From: Pachypanchax playfairii
Taxonomy: Eukaryota; Chordata; Actinopteri; Cyprinodontiformes; Aplocheilidae
DNA length: 64,000 bases
Direction of reading: 5' to 3'
Assembly (NCBI GenBank): GCA_006937955.1
Contig: SSNP01000010.1
Coordinates: 2,521,778-2,585,777, forward strand
Shown: piece after piece, positions 63,550 through 64,000 of the stretch
Layout of the letters: every line of letters starts with the position of its first letter
Numbering within the stretch: the stretch's first letter is position 1
Made by a program: the position numbers and the translations under genes
Notes under the pieces: generated by a model
The model's database searches: none
Told to the model about the DNA's origin: nothing
Seen by the model: only the letters and a program-made list of their open reading frames with translations

Positions 63550-64000
63550 TTAAAGAAGCCATTTCACACAGATTTCATGCCTTTATGGTTATTTCTTAAG
63601 TATTAACCTGTAATATGAAACATTTTATATCTAAAAAAACCTTAGGAAACATTGATTAACAGAACTTTAAATCTGTCTGCATGAAGATTCGTCTGGCTTC
63701 GTCCGGCTTCGGGCTGCAACTCATTAATATTAACTATGGTAATTTGCTGGACTCAGATTGGCTAACAAACTAGCCTATGAGAGTAAGGCTTCTTGTTTCC
63801 TGCCCCGCTGCGCATGGCAACAGAACACGTAGTCTTTTCCGGTTTGTTACATCTTATGCTACAGCTTTTAGCCAGCAGCATGCTAGGCGTGGTTTCAAAT
63901 GTGGGAGCTGCCGAACACTAACAAACAAAGGAGTTGTGATGAAACAGATACAGGCCCGTTCGGACTCGGGAGAACTCAGGTTTTATCGCCACCTGCGTAG
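63550..64000 (+). mobile_element. TTAA-flanked MITE family, copy C (cut by window end)
   Basis: Same orientation as copy A: TTAA, AGAAGCCATTTCACACAG, then GGCTAACAAACTAGCCTATG, CTGCCCCGCTGCGCATGGCA and TTATCGCCACCTGCGTAG at the window edge. About 130 bp of the right end should lie beyond the window. Confidence 0.9.

Overview
This window looks like vertebrate, almost certainly teleost fish, nuclear DNA. It is AT-rich, its one recognisable gene is spread thinly over about 27 kb with GT-AG introns, it carries long simple repeats, and its mobile DNA is of typical fish kinds (Tc1-like, hAT, TIR elements, SINEs, LINE scraps). I see no prokaryotic operons, CRISPR arrays or rRNA.

The gene is gramd1b (Aster-B), on the minus strand. 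It encodes an ER-anchored sterol-transfer protein with a PH-GRAM domain, a VASt domain, one C-terminal membrane helix and a luminal tail. I assembled 18 exons by hand, running from a start codon at 29895 down to a stop at 2921. All intron phases agree, giving 781 residues (human canonical form about 738, from memory). I cannot decide between the a and b fish co-orthologues.

The N-terminal half of the locus appears to be a transcript-diversity module. Between exon 2 and the first GRAM exon lie four microexons of 21 or 24 bp, all phase 0. One (KSQSWYN) is constitutive in the mammalian protein; the other three look optional. At least three alternative starts are suggested: a TATA-type first exon at 29.75-30.0 kb, a first exon at 12.65-12.83 kb that splices in phase straight to the GRAM exon, and a candidate first exon at 39.82-39.95 kb below a GC/NRF1-type promoter at 40.4 kb. 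All would keep the same lipid-transfer core and change only the N-terminus.

Layout: 1-1.46 kb downstream flank; 1.47-2.92 kb 3'UTR; 2.92-8.44 kb densely packed exons for GRAM, linker, VASt, TM and tail; 8.4-23.2 kb first GRAM exon, microexons and N-terminal exon in large introns; 23.2-29.75 kb intron 1 with one MITE; 29.75-30.0 kb exon 1 and promoter; 30-64 kb upstream DNA with candidate alternative promoter/exons and heavy transposon accumulation. The upstream part includes a Tc1-like copy split by a hAT MITE (perfect 8-bp target duplication) and by a SINE-like repeat, a second Tc1-like copy split by another TIR element, a 963-bp hAT MITE, and three copies of a TTAA-flanked family, two of them inverted. 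No second protein-coding gene is recognised with confidence.
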